Positions 26,655 through 35,759 of a DNA stretch of 64,000 nt are shown piece by piece; the first letter of the stretch is position 1, and each line of letters begins with the position of its first letter. Origin of the DNA: JBNKFV01 sp050290265 (GTDB lineage Bacteria; Pseudomonadota; Gammaproteobacteria; Pseudomonadales; Cellvibrionaceae); contig JBNKHI010000008.1 of NCBI GenBank assembly GCA_050290265.1, forward strand, positions 1 through 64,000, written 5' to 3'. Both the position numbers and the translations under genes were made by a program. The notes under the pieces are model-generated. The model saw nothing but the letters and a program-made list of their open reading frames with translations, searched no databases and was not told the DNA's origin.

Positions 26655-27050
26655 GTGTTTGATATTGGCTTTTTCGAATTATTAGTAGTTGGCATTGTAG
26701 GCCTGGTTGTTATCGGGCCTGAACGGCTGCCCGAAACCGTGCGGACAGTCACCCTTTGGTTTGGCCGGTTTAAACAAAGTATTAGCGAGACACGTACCGA
26801 ACTGGAAAAGCAAATCGGTGCTGATGATATTCGTCGCCAGCTTCACAATGAGCGCATCATGAAACAATTACGTGATACCCGCGACGATATCAATCGTACG
26901 ATCAAAGACGATCTAAACCCCAATGCTCAACCTACAGCAGCGGCTTCAGACAGTGAAAACCAAATACTGCCAGAGTCTGCGACTACTGCCGCTCAAACTC
27001 CGCCAGCGTCTCAAGAGACGCCGGTGGATGAGCAGACCCGTCAACCTTAG
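26655..27050 (+). CDS. tatB: Twin-arginine translocase subunit TatB
   Basis: Works with TatC as signal-peptide receptor. The N-terminus MFDIGFFELLVVGIVGLVVIGPERLP has the helix and the conserved Gly-Pro turn with Glu at position 8. An amphipathic helix and a variable Gln/Pro-rich tail follow. Length is 131 residues. Confidence 0.95.
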   Translation: MFDIGFFELLVVGIVGLVVIGPERLPETVRTVTLWFGRFKQSISETRTELEKQIGADDIRRQLHNERIMKQLRDTRDDINRTIKDDLNPNAQPTAAASDSENQILPESATTAAQTPPASQETPVDEQTRQP

Positions 27051-27074
27051 TATAGCGCCAGTGACAACCACTCC

Positions 27075-27830
27075 ATGAGCGACATCGATCAAAATAATTC
27101 CTCAAACGATCAAGAGCAGCCGCTAATCGCGCATTTGGTCGAGCTACGTTCGCGCCTTTTGCGCGCACTATTGGCTATTCTCGTCGTCTTTTCTTGCCTG
27201 TTTTACTTTGCCAACGACATTTACACGTTTGTCGCGACGCCACTACAGAAGTTTTTACCCGAAGGTACCAGCATGATTGCAACGGAAGTTGCATCGCCAT
27301 TTTTAACGCCCTTTAAAATGACGCTGTTTACTTCTGTGCTTTTTGCGATGCCGTTTCTGCTTTATCAGATATGGTCATTCATCGCACCGGCGCTCTATCG
27401 CAATGAAAAACGTATTGCCATTCCACTGCTAATCTCCAGCGTGCTACTTTTTTATGCCGGCATGGCATTCGCCTATTACGTCGTATTCCCATTAGTCTTC
27501 GGCTTTTTTACCAGCGTTGCCCCAGAGGGCGTCACGGTAATGACTGACATGGGTAAATACCTGGACTTTGTACTGAAGTTATTTTTTGCCTTTGGTTTTG
27601 CCTTTGAAATCCCAATTGCAACCGTGTTAATGATTTGGGCAGGCGTCATATCCCCCTCAGAACTGGCAAAGAAGCGCCCTTATGTTGTGGTGGTGTGCTT
27701 TATACTGGGCATGTTTTTAACACCGCCAGACGTCATTTCCCAGTCGTTATTGGCACTGCCGATGTGGCTTCTGTTTGAAGTCGGCATATTATTTGGCCGC
27801 ATGGTGTACAAACCAGATACCGATGCTTAA
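27075..27830 (+). CDS. tatC: Twin-arginine translocase subunit TatC
   Basis: Six-helix inner-membrane receptor for twin-arginine signal peptides. HLVELRSRLLR near residue 20, PLLQKFLP-like loop, FGFAFEIPI near 172 and FLTPPDVISQ near 214 are family hallmarks. It ends the operon just before a strong terminator. Confidence 0.97.
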   Translation: MSDIDQNNSSNDQEQPLIAHLVELRSRLLRALLAILVVFSCLFYFANDIYTFVATPLQKFLPEGTSMIATEVASPFLTPFKMTLFTSVLFAMPFLLYQIWSFIAPALYRNEKRIAIPLLISSVLLFYAGMAFAYYVVFPLVFGFFTSVAPEGVTVMTDMGKYLDFVLKLFFAFGFAFEIPIATVLMIWAGVISPSELAKKRPYVVVVCFILGMFLTPPDVISQSLLALPMWLLFEVGILFGRMVYKPDTDA

Positions 27831-27832
27831 AC

Positions 27833-27864
27833 AAAAAGGGGGCTTAAATAAGCCCCCTTTTTTT
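27833..27864. terminator. Rho-independent terminator after tatC
   Basis: GGGGGCTT-AAAT-AAGCCCCC with an A run before and seven T residues after. It serves the plus-strand tat operon and can also act on the convergent minus-strand gene at 27911. Confidence 0.94.
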
Positions 27865-27910
27865 ACATCTTTACATCATTTACGCCAGCCGGAGCCGGAG
27901 CGCCCTGTAA

Positions 27911-28132
27911 CTAGGCGAATGCAATCAATATCCACCCCAACACCGATAAACTGATCGGCTCCTTGGCTTTCTCCCATGAAAACAGGCCATAGAAATAGGC
28001 AAGAGGTGGCAAAAATAGCGTGCACAAACCCCAGTTATAATCATTGCGAAACGAGACCACCAGCATCAATACCCAACTGGCTACCAATAAAACCACACCA
28101 AACGCCATAAACGCTGCCGATAAAGGCTCCAT
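27911..28132 (-). CDS. Small membrane protein of unknown function
   Basis: 73-residue protein with two or three hydrophobic segments (about residues 5-25, 30-45 and 55-72) separated by the short polar stretch SFRNDYNWG. The start at 28132 is chosen because AGGAG lies 7 bases upstream; the longer frame starting at 28165 adds a hydrophilic leader without a ribosome site. I do not recognise the family. It is isolated between the tat terminator and an ion-channel gene. Confidence 0.65.
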   Translation of the reverse strand: MEPLSAAFMAFGVVLLVASWVLMLVVSFRNDYNWGLCTLFLPPLAYFYGLFSWEKAKEPISLSVLGWILIAFA

Positions 28133-28328
28133 AACGAACTCCTGATTGTGGCCCAGACTTACCACTCAATTGCCGGGCAAAAGAATGTAAAAAAGTACCG
28201 CACCTCAAAGTGTTACCATCGCGATGACTGTTAGTGCGTCAGTAACTACCTTGCCAAGAATTGTATAAGTTATCGACAAATTAACAAGTCTGTGTGAACT
28301 CCGCTACACGGAACATAACCAGCCACGA

Positions 28329-28754
28329 CTAACCCGAATCCCAGAAACGTTGCATTTCCAAATATAAGAATGAGGCAGTCCAGGTAATAAGTACCAGCCC
28401 CGTCAACGACTCAATACCCGTCAAATAACGAATGGCCCCAACCGGCTCAATATCACCGACGCCCAGTGTAGAAAATGTTGTAAATGAAAAGTAGGCACAG
28501 TCCAGTAAACTGCCTGAAAAATTGCCCTTCAGCTCACCCCAGCCGTGAGTGTTATGCATAAAGTAATAACCCAGAGCAAACACCCACACTTCGACACTGT
28601 GGGCAATCACTCCACCCAGGACACCAACCACAATCCGGTAGCGGTGTCGCAACGTCATACGTGGTAACCAGCGTGACAGCTGATACAAAAACTCATAGTG
28701 GAGTAACACCACGATGGTGACGACAAGGCTGTTTAACAAAAAAATGGCAATCAT
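28329..28754 (-). CDS. Two-helix potassium-channel-like protein
   Basis: Ion-channel protein of the Ion_trans_2 type. Hydrophobic segments lie at about residues 1-20, 42-66 and 108-130. A pore loop between the last two reads FSFTTFSTLGVGDI, with the filter TLGVGD at 96-101. The filter has Val where most potassium channels have Tyr or Phe. No cytoplasmic gating domain is present in the 141 residues. The neighbours give no further hint. Confidence 0.8.
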   Translation of the reverse strand: MIAIFLLNSLVVTIVVLLHYEFLYQLSRWLPRMTLRHRYRIVVGVLGGVIAHSVEVWVFALGYYFMHNTHGWGELKGNFSGSLLDCAYFSFTTFSTLGVGDIEPVGAIRYLTGIESLTGLVLITWTASFLYLEMQRFWDSG

Positions 28755-28857
28755 AGGGTTGTATTACACCGCACCAATTTCTGCAGAGTCGAGAAACACA
28801 GCTGGTCAACACACAAGCCGACACCAGCATCCTCCACTTTGCCTGAATAAAACATCT

Positions 28858-29301
28858 CTACCCTTCAAGCATAAAGGTGACAGGGCCATCATTGATCAAG
28901 CTCACCTGCATATCTGCGGCAAAAATCCCAGTGGCGACGTTTCCTGCTCCATGCTGTAAGCGCAGGCGCTCAACGAAATAACGGTACAGCTCTTCTGCCA
29001 GGACCGGCGCAGCCGCAGAGGAGAAACCCGGACGCGTCCCCTTTAGAGTATCCGCCGCGAGAGTGAACTGCGATATCACCAACACCCCACCGCAGATGTC
29101 TGACACACTGAGGTTCATACGCTGCTCGGTATCGGGAAATACTCGGTATCCGAGTATTTTTTTTAATAATTTGTCGGCATTTGCCTGCGTATCATTGCGC
29201 TCAATGCCCAACAGCAATAAAAGCCCCGTTGAAATTTCGCCAACTATTTCATGCTCCACACTGACACTGGCACGGCTGACCCGCTGAATTAAGCCTTTCA
29301 C
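28858..29301 (-). CDS. dtd: D-aminoacyl-tRNA deacylase
   Basis: Cytoplasmic proofreading enzyme that removes D-amino acids from tRNA. MKGLIQRVSRASVSVE, SQFTLAADT near residue 78 and the cross-subunit Gly-Pro motif in NDGPVTFMLEG near residue 138 are diagnostic. The 147-residue length is normal. It lies 24 bases after pip, with which it is probably cotranscribed, a pairing also seen in Pseudomonas. Confidence 0.96.
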   Translation of the reverse strand: MKGLIQRVSRASVSVEHEIVGEISTGLLLLLGIERNDTQANADKLLKKILGYRVFPDTEQRMNLSVSDICGGVLVISQFTLAADTLKGTRPGFSSAAAPVLAEELYRYFVERLRLQHGAGNVATGIFAADMQVSLINDGPVTFMLEG

Positions 29302-29325
29302 GACTAAGCTATCACTTTGAGTAAG

Positions 29326-30297
29326 TTAAGCACTGGGTTCGTCAGTACTGGTTAAACGAGCAGCAAAGGTTTCCGTTGCCTTTACTAACGCATCAATAAT
29401 GCCAGGCTCTCGTGATGAATGACCCGCATCACGAATAATATCCAACTCCGCATCTGGCCAAAGGTTATATAGAGAGTAAGCATTTTCCAAAGGGCATATC
29501 ATGTCGTAACGACCGTGAACAATTATGCCGGGAATGCCCTCCAAGCGATTAGCGTTTTTGAGAATTTGATTTTCCTCCAAAAATGCCTTGTTCATAAAAT
29601 AGTGAGCTTCAATACGGGCTAGGGATAGTGCGAGGTGCGGGTCCGAAAAATGATCCACTACATCATGATTAGGTCTTAAGGTAGCGCATCGGCCTTCCCA
29701 AAGAGACCAGGCTTTTGCTGCCCCCATCTTGGCTAGCTCATTAGGACTTGTTAAGCGCTTATAATAAGCGGCCAGCATATTACCGCGCTCAGCCTCAGGA
29801 ATAACTTGCAGGTAATCCTGCCAATAATCAGGAAACACTCGACTTGCTCCCTGCTGATAAAACCAGTCTATTTCTTGATCACGGCAAAGAAAAATACCAC
29901 GTAATATAAGTCCTAACACACGCTCTGGGTGGGTTTGTGCATACACAAGGCTTAAGGTTGACCCCCAAGAGCCCCCAAAAAGCAGCCATTGGTCAACATC
30001 GAGAGTGGTGCGGATGACCTCCATATCTTGCACCAAAAACTGTGTTGTATTGTCCTCTAGTTCGGCGTGTGGCGTTGAACGACCGGCGCCACGCTGATCA
30101 AATAGAATAATCCGATATTTTTCAGGGTCGAAAAACCGTCGATCATGCTTACTACACCCTGCTCCGGGTCCACCATGGACAAAGACAACGGGCAAGCCTT
30201 CCGGAGTACCCGACTCTTCCACATAAAGCGTATGGCCAGCACCCACCGCAATCTGATGCTTTTGATAAGGTTTTATTTCAGGGTAGAGATTTAACAT
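29326..30297 (-). CDS. pip: Proline iminopeptidase
   Basis: Alpha/beta hydrolase that removes N-terminal proline from peptides. FVHGGPGAGC (about residues 39-48), DQRGAGRSTPH, the nucleophile elbow GGSWGS with Ser110, and the catalytic Asp and His near HGRYDMICP and DAGHS are visible. Length 323 residues is typical. It is divergent from tag. Confidence 0.95.
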   Translation of the reverse strand: MLNLYPEIKPYQKHQIAVGAGHTLYVEESGTPEGLPVVFVHGGPGAGCSKHDRRFFDPEKYRIILFDQRGAGRSTPHAELEDNTTQFLVQDMEVIRTTLDVDQWLLFGGSWGSTLSLVYAQTHPERVLGLILRGIFLCRDQEIDWFYQQGASRVFPDYWQDYLQVIPEAERGNMLAAYYKRLTSPNELAKMGAAKAWSLWEGRCATLRPNHDVVDHFSDPHLALSLARIEAHYFMNKAFLEENQILKNANRLEGIPGIIVHGRYDMICPLENAYSLYNLWPDAELDIIRDAGHSSREPGIIDALVKATETFAARLTSTDEPSA

Positions 30298-30524
30298 GCG
30301 TAGCCGTCCAAAAATGAATCACTAATAGATTAATCATAGCTCGATATGCGCGCCAAGGCACAAGGTCCGCCCTATCTATCCATTCCGTCGTTTGGGCCTA
30401 CAGCGCCTTATCATACCGGCGTTGAAACAGACCCAATCAGGAATAATTCCCAGCGAAGACCAGTTCACAGGGCAACTCAGTCTGGGTTAATCTTAACCCC
30501 TTTTCAAGCAGCCAGAGAATAACC

Positions 30525-31136
30525 ATAACCAGAGTACTATCAGCGCCCTGCCCTTGGTGTGACGGTGACGAATTATATCGCCACTATCACGACAACGAAT
30601 GGGGAGTTCCAGTGGTAGATGATCAGCGGCTGTTCGAATTCCTACTATTGGAGGGCGCACAAGCCGGCCTGTCCTGGATTACAGTTTTGCGCAAACGAGA
30701 GGGCTATCACCAGGTATTTGATAGCTTCGATGCAGTCAAAATGGCTCGTTATTCAGACCAAAAGCTAGCGACCCTTATGGAGGACTCACGTATTATTCGT
30801 AACCGCCTAAAAATCCAGAGCGCCCGCCAAAACGCACGGGCTTATCTTGCGGTTAAAGAAAGCCACTCCAGTTTTGCTCACTACATATGGCAATTTGTGG
30901 AGGGCCAACCGCTGCAAAATCAGTGGCAAACGATGAAAGAGGTTCCGGCCAAAACAGAACTCTCAGACAACATGAGCAAAGCATTAAAAAAGGCCGGGTT
31001 CAACTTTGTAGGAAGCACTATCTGCTATGCATTTATGCAGGCCACCGGTATGGTTAACGACCATTTAACCAACTGCCCTCGTCATCAAGCCTGTAGAAAG
31101 TTAGCCCAAAACTTCTCTATCGCAACGACTAATTAA
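30525..31136 (+). CDS. tag: DNA-3-methyladenine glycosylase I with a non-standard start
   Basis: Base-excision enzyme that removes 3-methyladenine. The downstream frame has the full Tag pattern: LFEFLLLEGAQAGLSWITVLRKR, FNFVGSTICYAFMQATGMVNDH and the C-terminal Cys. The zinc ligands at the N-terminus (APCPWC and YHDNEWG) are encoded upstream of the first usable start, GTG at 30612. The frame stays open back to a stop at 30444, with no ATG, GTG or TTG. The ATA at 30525, giving 203 residues, is a proposed position; the start codon is therefore uncommon or damaged. Starting at GTG 30612 would delete two zinc ligands. Confidence 0.75.
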   Translation: MTRVLSAPCPWCDGDELYRHYHDNEWGVPVVDDQRLFEFLLLEGAQAGLSWITVLRKREGYHQVFDSFDAVKMARYSDQKLATLMEDSRIIRNRLKIQSARQNARAYLAVKESHSSFAHYIWQFVEGQPLQNQWQTMKEVPAKTELSDNMSKALKKAGFNFVGSTICYAFMQATGMVNDHLTNCPRHQACRKLAQNFSIATTN

Positions 31137-31150
31137 GTGATACTTAACCT

Positions 31151-31633
31151 ATGCCAACAACAATTTGTATCGCAGACTATCAAAACCCTGAGCACCAGCA
31201 ACAACTCCGTGCACTAATGAATACCTATGCCCAAGACCCCATGGGTGGTGGTGAACCGCTATCGGATGAAGTGCTGGCAAGATTACCTGCTGTACTAGCT
31301 GAGTGCAGTAACGCTTTTACGTTGATTGCTTATCAAAATACGCAAGCCATTGGATTGTTAACTGGCTTTTTGAGTATCTCCACGTTCAAAGCAATGCCGC
31401 TGATCAATATTCACGATGTTATCGTACACCCAGACCGTCGTAAGCACGGCGTGGGCAAACAATTACTTAAGGCGGCAGAAGACTACGCGAAACAAAAAGG
31501 CTGCTGCAAACTCACTCTGGAAGTACTTAGTGGCAATACCGTGGCCAAGCAGTTATACCGGAGCGAGGGGTATACGGACTACGCACTTGACCCCAATATC
31601 GGCACCGCCGTTTTTTGGCAGAAAACGCTATAA
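31151..31633 (+). CDS. GNAT-family N-acetyltransferase
   Basis: Acetyl-CoA-dependent acyltransferase of 160 residues. The acetyl-CoA-binding motif A is in VIVHPDRRKHGVGKQLLKAAEDYA (about residues 91-114), and LTLEVLSGNTVAKQLYRSEGY follows. The substrate cannot be read from sequence. It begins 14 bases after tag and may share its transcript. Confidence 0.88.
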   Translation: MPTTICIADYQNPEHQQQLRALMNTYAQDPMGGGEPLSDEVLARLPAVLAECSNAFTLIAYQNTQAIGLLTGFLSISTFKAMPLINIHDVIVHPDRRKHGVGKQLLKAAEDYAKQKGCCKLTLEVLSGNTVAKQLYRSEGYTDYALDPNIGTAVFWQKTL

Positions 31634-31723
31634 ACATACCTTTTGTAACATTAACGACCAGATATTCTGCTAAGCTCGCACCTTAAAATTTTACACAAAG
31701 TAGCGGCATCCAAAGGATTATTT

Positions 31724-33184
31724 ATGCGCATCTATTCATTATGTTTACTCGCTCTGATCATCGGTTTATCAGCCTGCAGAATGGAGATCGGCAGCGACAA
31801 TGTTGATAATGGCGATAACAGCTCACAGAAAGTCGGCGGAATTAGTCGCGGAGTCTTGACTAACGCAAACGCTTTAAAAATAAATGACGACAGTGATTTT
31901 TCGCTGAGCAATTCAGCAGAAGTGACAATAGACGGTGTAACGGCGAGCAGCACCGATCTAGCGGATGGAATGGTTGCTGATATATTGCTCCGTGCCAGTC
32001 CGGGCGCACAACTGAGTAGCGGCACCGCATTTTCAATAACGGCAAATCACACCGTGATTGGCCCTATTACGCAAATATCACCACTGCAGGCCTTAGGTAT
32101 AAACCTGCTCGTTACCGCCGATACCAAATTGGTCAACATCACGAATAATAACATCAATACGCTGCAACTAAACGACGTGGTAAACGTCAGCGGCTATCTG
32201 GATACGGAGTACAATACCGTCATCGTTACCCGCTTGGAGAAGCCAGTAACGGTGCCCACCACATGGATAGCTACAGGAAGCATCAGCAATGTTAACAACG
32301 ACATTAGTGTTAACCTGAACGATCAGACTTTTATTCAAAACGGCATCACAATTGATAACTGTAATGGCAATGCAGTGGCTGGGGATACTGTGCGCCTGAC
32401 AGCAACAGCGGACACCGGATTCAATAATGGCGATGACATTAACACACTGCTCAGTGCAGATTGCGTAAACTTTTCATTAGCAATTCCCAGCGATCCTGAA
32501 AACGATAGTATTCCCGCAGAGCTTGAAGGCGTTGTAGAAAAAATCGAGTCGCTCTCTGAAATTATCATCGCCGGCCAAACGGTACTTATCAACGGTTCAG
32601 AAACTTATACCGGCGGTGCAGCTGACGATTTAATTCCTGGAGCATTGGTCGAAGTCGAAGGAGCACTTGATACTCTAACCAAAGAACTAACAGCAACCCG
32701 AATAAAGTTTCATTTACCGCGCATGGTTATTGAAGCCCCGCTAGAAAGCACCAACATCACTGCCGGAGAAAGCATTAATATTTTTGATATGAACATCACG
32801 GCGACGGCACAAACTCGGGATGGCGACCTAATACTTGGAACTGGCATTGTAGACCAGCAAGTCAACGTACGAGGATTTAGCGATAAAGACGATAACGTTT
32901 ATGCTCTACGGGTGCAGGATGCTGGCACTGTCAATGAAGATGCTATTAAGGTAACCGGCACAGTTACACAAATTAACGCAACAACGTTTGATATTTTAGG
33001 AACAACTATTTTTACTCTCAACCCTGACAGCATCCGCAATAGTTCTGGCGCTACGATTACGGCGAGTGCGTTACTCGATCAGCTAACCAAAGGTAGCCGG
33101 GTAAAAATCACCCAAGCCAGCAAAAATACTAGTACCAGTTTAGATCAAGCAACTATTCAAATTTTGGAAATCAAGACAAATTAA
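31724..33184 (+). CDS. DUF5666-domain lipoprotein
   Basis: Probable outer-membrane or periplasmic lipoprotein of 486 residues. The signal peptide ends in the lipobox GLSAC (Cys at 18). The rest is a chain of beta-rich repeats with the DUF5666 pattern, such as VNVSGYLDTEYNTVIVTRLE, ALVEVEGALDTLTKELTATRIKF and INATTFDILGTTIF, about five copies. DUF5666 proteins have no established function. It stands alone with a short gap to its neighbours. Confidence 0.82.
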   Translation: MRIYSLCLLALIIGLSACRMEIGSDNVDNGDNSSQKVGGISRGVLTNANALKINDDSDFSLSNSAEVTIDGVTASSTDLADGMVADILLRASPGAQLSSGTAFSITANHTVIGPITQISPLQALGINLLVTADTKLVNITNNNINTLQLNDVVNVSGYLDTEYNTVIVTRLEKPVTVPTTWIATGSISNVNNDISVNLNDQTFIQNGITIDNCNGNAVAGDTVRLTATADTGFNNGDDINTLLSADCVNFSLAIPSDPENDSIPAELEGVVEKIESLSEIIIAGQTVLINGSETYTGGAADDLIPGALVEVEGALDTLTKELTATRIKFHLPRMVIEAPLESTNITAGESINIFDMNITATAQTRDGDLILGTGIVDQQVNVRGFSDKDDNVYALRVQDAGTVNEDAIKVTGTVTQINATTFDILGTTIFTLNPDSIRNSSGATITASALLDQLTKGSRVKITQASKNTSTSLDQATIQILEIKTN

Positions 33185-33252
33185 TAGCCGGTTAGCACTC
33201 GTTATTCATTACGTCCCGGTGACTTATTAGACTCTTTAACTGATTGGAAAAT

Positions 33253-33852
33253 ATGTCAGCACTGTTGTACAGCATTGGCTACGCAACCAAGTCAATAGAA
33301 AACTATATTGAGCAACTGCATCAATACAACATTGATGTAGTTGCCGATATTAGGTCAGTACCTTACAGCAAAGTATTTCATGACTATCATCAGGAAGCGC
33401 TCCAAGCAAAACTGAGCGCAGCTCGGATTCGATACGTATATTTGGGTGCAGAGTTAGGACCTCGATCTAAAAACCCCGCACACTACAACGACCACAATCA
33501 AGTTCAGTTTGACCGTCTAATGCAATCCGACCTATTCACCCAAGGTGTAAATCGGCTACAGAACGGTATCAACAAAGGATTCACTATTGCGCTGACCTGC
33601 GCAGAAAAAGATCCTGCGATTTGCCACCGCAGCTTACTGGTTGGCTGGTATCTCAATCATCAGCACAACCTGAACATTCGGCACATTCTTCATGAAGGAC
33701 CTATTGAAACCCAAGAAAATTTGGAACAGCGTCTAATGCAAGTCACTCATATTATTCCCGACATGCTGACCACCGAAAACGAAGCCCGCGCCCAAGCCTA
33801 CCGGCAACAATGTTTAGACTACGCATATATCATTCCGTCGCAACAGCAGTAA
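33253..33852 (+). CDS. DUF488-family protein
   Basis: Protein of about 199 residues with the DUF488 signature LYSIGYATKSIENYIEQL near the N-terminus, DIRSVPYSK near residue 35, LGAELGPR near 72 and the conserved LTCAEKDPAICHRSLL near 115, with two cysteines and a His. The biochemical role is not known. The ATG at 33253 has GGAA nearby; TTG at 33244 would add three residues. It converges on the next gene with an 18-base gap. Confidence 0.85.
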   Translation: MSALLYSIGYATKSIENYIEQLHQYNIDVVADIRSVPYSKVFHDYHQEALQAKLSAARIRYVYLGAELGPRSKNPAHYNDHNQVQFDRLMQSDLFTQGVNRLQNGINKGFTIALTCAEKDPAICHRSLLVGWYLNHQHNLNIRHILHEGPIETQENLEQRLMQVTHIIPDMLTTENEARAQAYRQQCLDYAYIIPSQQQ

Positions 33853-33870
33853 ATAAAATGGCATGATGCA

Positions 33871-35181
33871 TCACTGACTTTTATTTTGAGTGTCGTCCCC
33901 ACCATAGAGGTAACTAAGAATCCTACTCGCCAGCACATCCCAGTCGGTCTTTTTAGAAAGGCAATCAGTAGCACCAAACTTTTTACCATTTCGCTGCAAT
34001 ACCGCCGGTGCTGACTTCGCCAGCAACACAATTGGAATACAGGCTTCATGGCAAATACTCTTAAGTGTTCCATACACGGCTTTGCGATTTAGGCCTGGCA
34101 TGCGGCTGTCTAAAACGATCAAATCCGGCTGCAGTGACTCCACTAATTCAACGCACTCAGGGCCATTATCTGCAATAGTAATCTGGCAAATTCCCTGCAG
34201 TGTTGCTTCCAGAAATTCATGCACTGTTTCATCATCATCAACCAATAAAAGACTTTTGACGGCAGAAAGTTCTTCTGCCGTCACCCGATTACGTCCCGAT
34301 CGTTTCGACTTATACAGGGCCTTATCAGCACACCGCATCAGGTCCCGAAGGCTTTTACCGGCAATATGCTGAGTTGTTGCCACACCAATACTAGCCGTTA
34401 CAACATTGCTCGTCGCTGCCGCATGATGCGGCATAGCTAATTGTTCAATGCTGTCCCGAATCAGATTAGCAACTTTTAACGCGCCCGACGCATCAGTATC
34501 AGGAAGAAGCACAACAAACTCTTCTCCACCATAACGAGCTAACATATCGGCAGGTCGCTGGACACATTCCCGCATAACCGAGGCCACACTAACCAAACAA
34601 TTGTCACCTGCCGCGTGCCCATAGGAATCGTTAAAACTCTTAAAATGGTCAAGGTCAATCATGGCAATGCTCACAGGCAAATTCTTGCGACTGCACATAA
34701 GCCATTGCTGTTGACCTAATTTTTCAAACGCATGACGATTGTAAACCTGCGTCAAACCATCTCGCTGGCTTAAGATTTCCAGCTCTGAATTCAGCTTGGT
34801 CAACTCGTCACGCATGCTTACCAAACGCGCCATGGCAGCAATTTTTGCTTTTAAGATAACCCGGCTGACGGGCTTAATCAGATAGTCATCACCGCCTGCT
34901 TCAATGCCAGCAAGAAAACTAGCATCATCACTTTTGCCAGTAACAAAAATAATGGGCACCCAGAAGTCTCCCAGCCACTCACGCATTAGACGGGTTGTTT
35001 CAAAACCGTCAAGCCCTGGCATTTCCACATCCATAACGATAAGGTCTACTGGCGTATGCTCTAATAGCTGCAGCGCTTCCTCACCCGTTTGCGCAAGCAC
35101 CACTGAATGCCCTGCCTCTTCAACATAAGAAGCATGGGCATAACGAAGTGTCGCACTGTCTTCCACCAGCAAAATCTTCAT
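33871..35181 (-). CDS. Response regulator diguanylate cyclase, REC-GGDEF-REC
   Basis: Makes cyclic di-GMP under phosphorelay control. REC1 (about residues 1-120) has the phosphoacceptor Asp51. The GGDEF domain (about 140-300) has GGEEF at 218-222, an active variant, and an RxxD inhibitory site at 209-212 exactly five residues before it. REC2 (about 308-430) also keeps an Asp (358, in LIVLDSRMPG) and the acidic DDDE. A receiver at both ends is uncommon. No histidine kinase adjoins. Confidence 0.92.
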   Translation of the reverse strand: MKILLVEDSATLRYAHASYVEEAGHSVVLAQTGEEALQLLEHTPVDLIVMDVEMPGLDGFETTRLMREWLGDFWVPIIFVTGKSDDASFLAGIEAGGDDYLIKPVSRVILKAKIAAMARLVSMRDELTKLNSELEILSQRDGLTQVYNRHAFEKLGQQQWLMCSRKNLPVSIAMIDLDHFKSFNDSYGHAAGDNCLVSVASVMRECVQRPADMLARYGGEEFVVLLPDTDASGALKVANLIRDSIEQLAMPHHAAATSNVVTASIGVATTQHIAGKSLRDLMRCADKALYKSKRSGRNRVTAEELSAVKSLLLVDDDETVHEFLEATLQGICQITIADNGPECVELVESLQPDLIVLDSRMPGLNRKAVYGTLKSICHEACIPIVLLAKSAPAVLQRNGKKFGATDCLSKKTDWDVLASRILSYLYGGDDTQNKSQ

Positions 35182-35440
35182 TCTTTGCTACCACTTAATT
35201 CCATTGTGTTTTTCCGACATACCCTGTCAACAGCAACCCGCTCATGGTTTTCAAATGACACGAAGCCTTCGCCGAAGGCAAGCCAACGTAACCCATAAGA
35301 TAAGCTACCTACCTAAGCGCCAGAGAGGAAAATCAGTGAATGTATAGATTGGATTAAACTTTGCGCAATGATATTGAAAACTGTAGTTATTATTGTTAAC
35401 CAGCTCTCAAAAAAATATATAAGTTAATATATTGGTACGA

Positions 35441-35719
35441 TTAGTGCGCTTCGAATAATTGAATAGCATACCCACTATCTCGGGCTTCTCTAATCGATTT
35501 ATCTTTAGCCTTTAATTTTACGATCTTGGCTTCACTAAGCAGCTTACGCTTTTCAATTACAACGTCATAAAAACCTTCTTTCATAACGAACAGTTTGCAC
35601 AACTGCTCCGCACCAAAAAGGTCTTTAAAATCGATATAAACAATAAACGGTGCACTATCGCCTTCGGCAAAGCCTTCAATAGACTTCTTAGCTTTAGCTG
35701 TTACAGAAAAAATATACAT
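35441..35719 (-). CDS. Small protein of unknown function beside an aminotransferase
   Basis: 92-residue, Lys/Glu-rich, soluble protein starting MYIFSVTAKAKKS. The ATG at 35719 is preferred; an in-frame upstream ATG would overlap the aminotransferase by 32 bases. No signal peptide, membrane segment or recognised motif is seen. It follows the aminotransferase by 40 bases on the same strand and may share its transcript. Confidence 0.6.
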   Translation of the reverse strand: MYIFSVTAKAKKSIEGFAEGDSAPFIVYIDFKDLFGAEQLCKLFVMKEGFYDVVIEKRKLLSEAKIVKLKAKDKSIREARDSGYAIQLFEAH

Positions 35720-35759
35720 GGCGCACTCGACAATAATACAGTGTAAAACAATCGTTTGT

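Noticed and set aside
30612..31136. tag beginning at GTG 30612
   Set aside because: It would omit the CPWC and YHDNEWG zinc-binding part that is encoded in the same frame just upstream.
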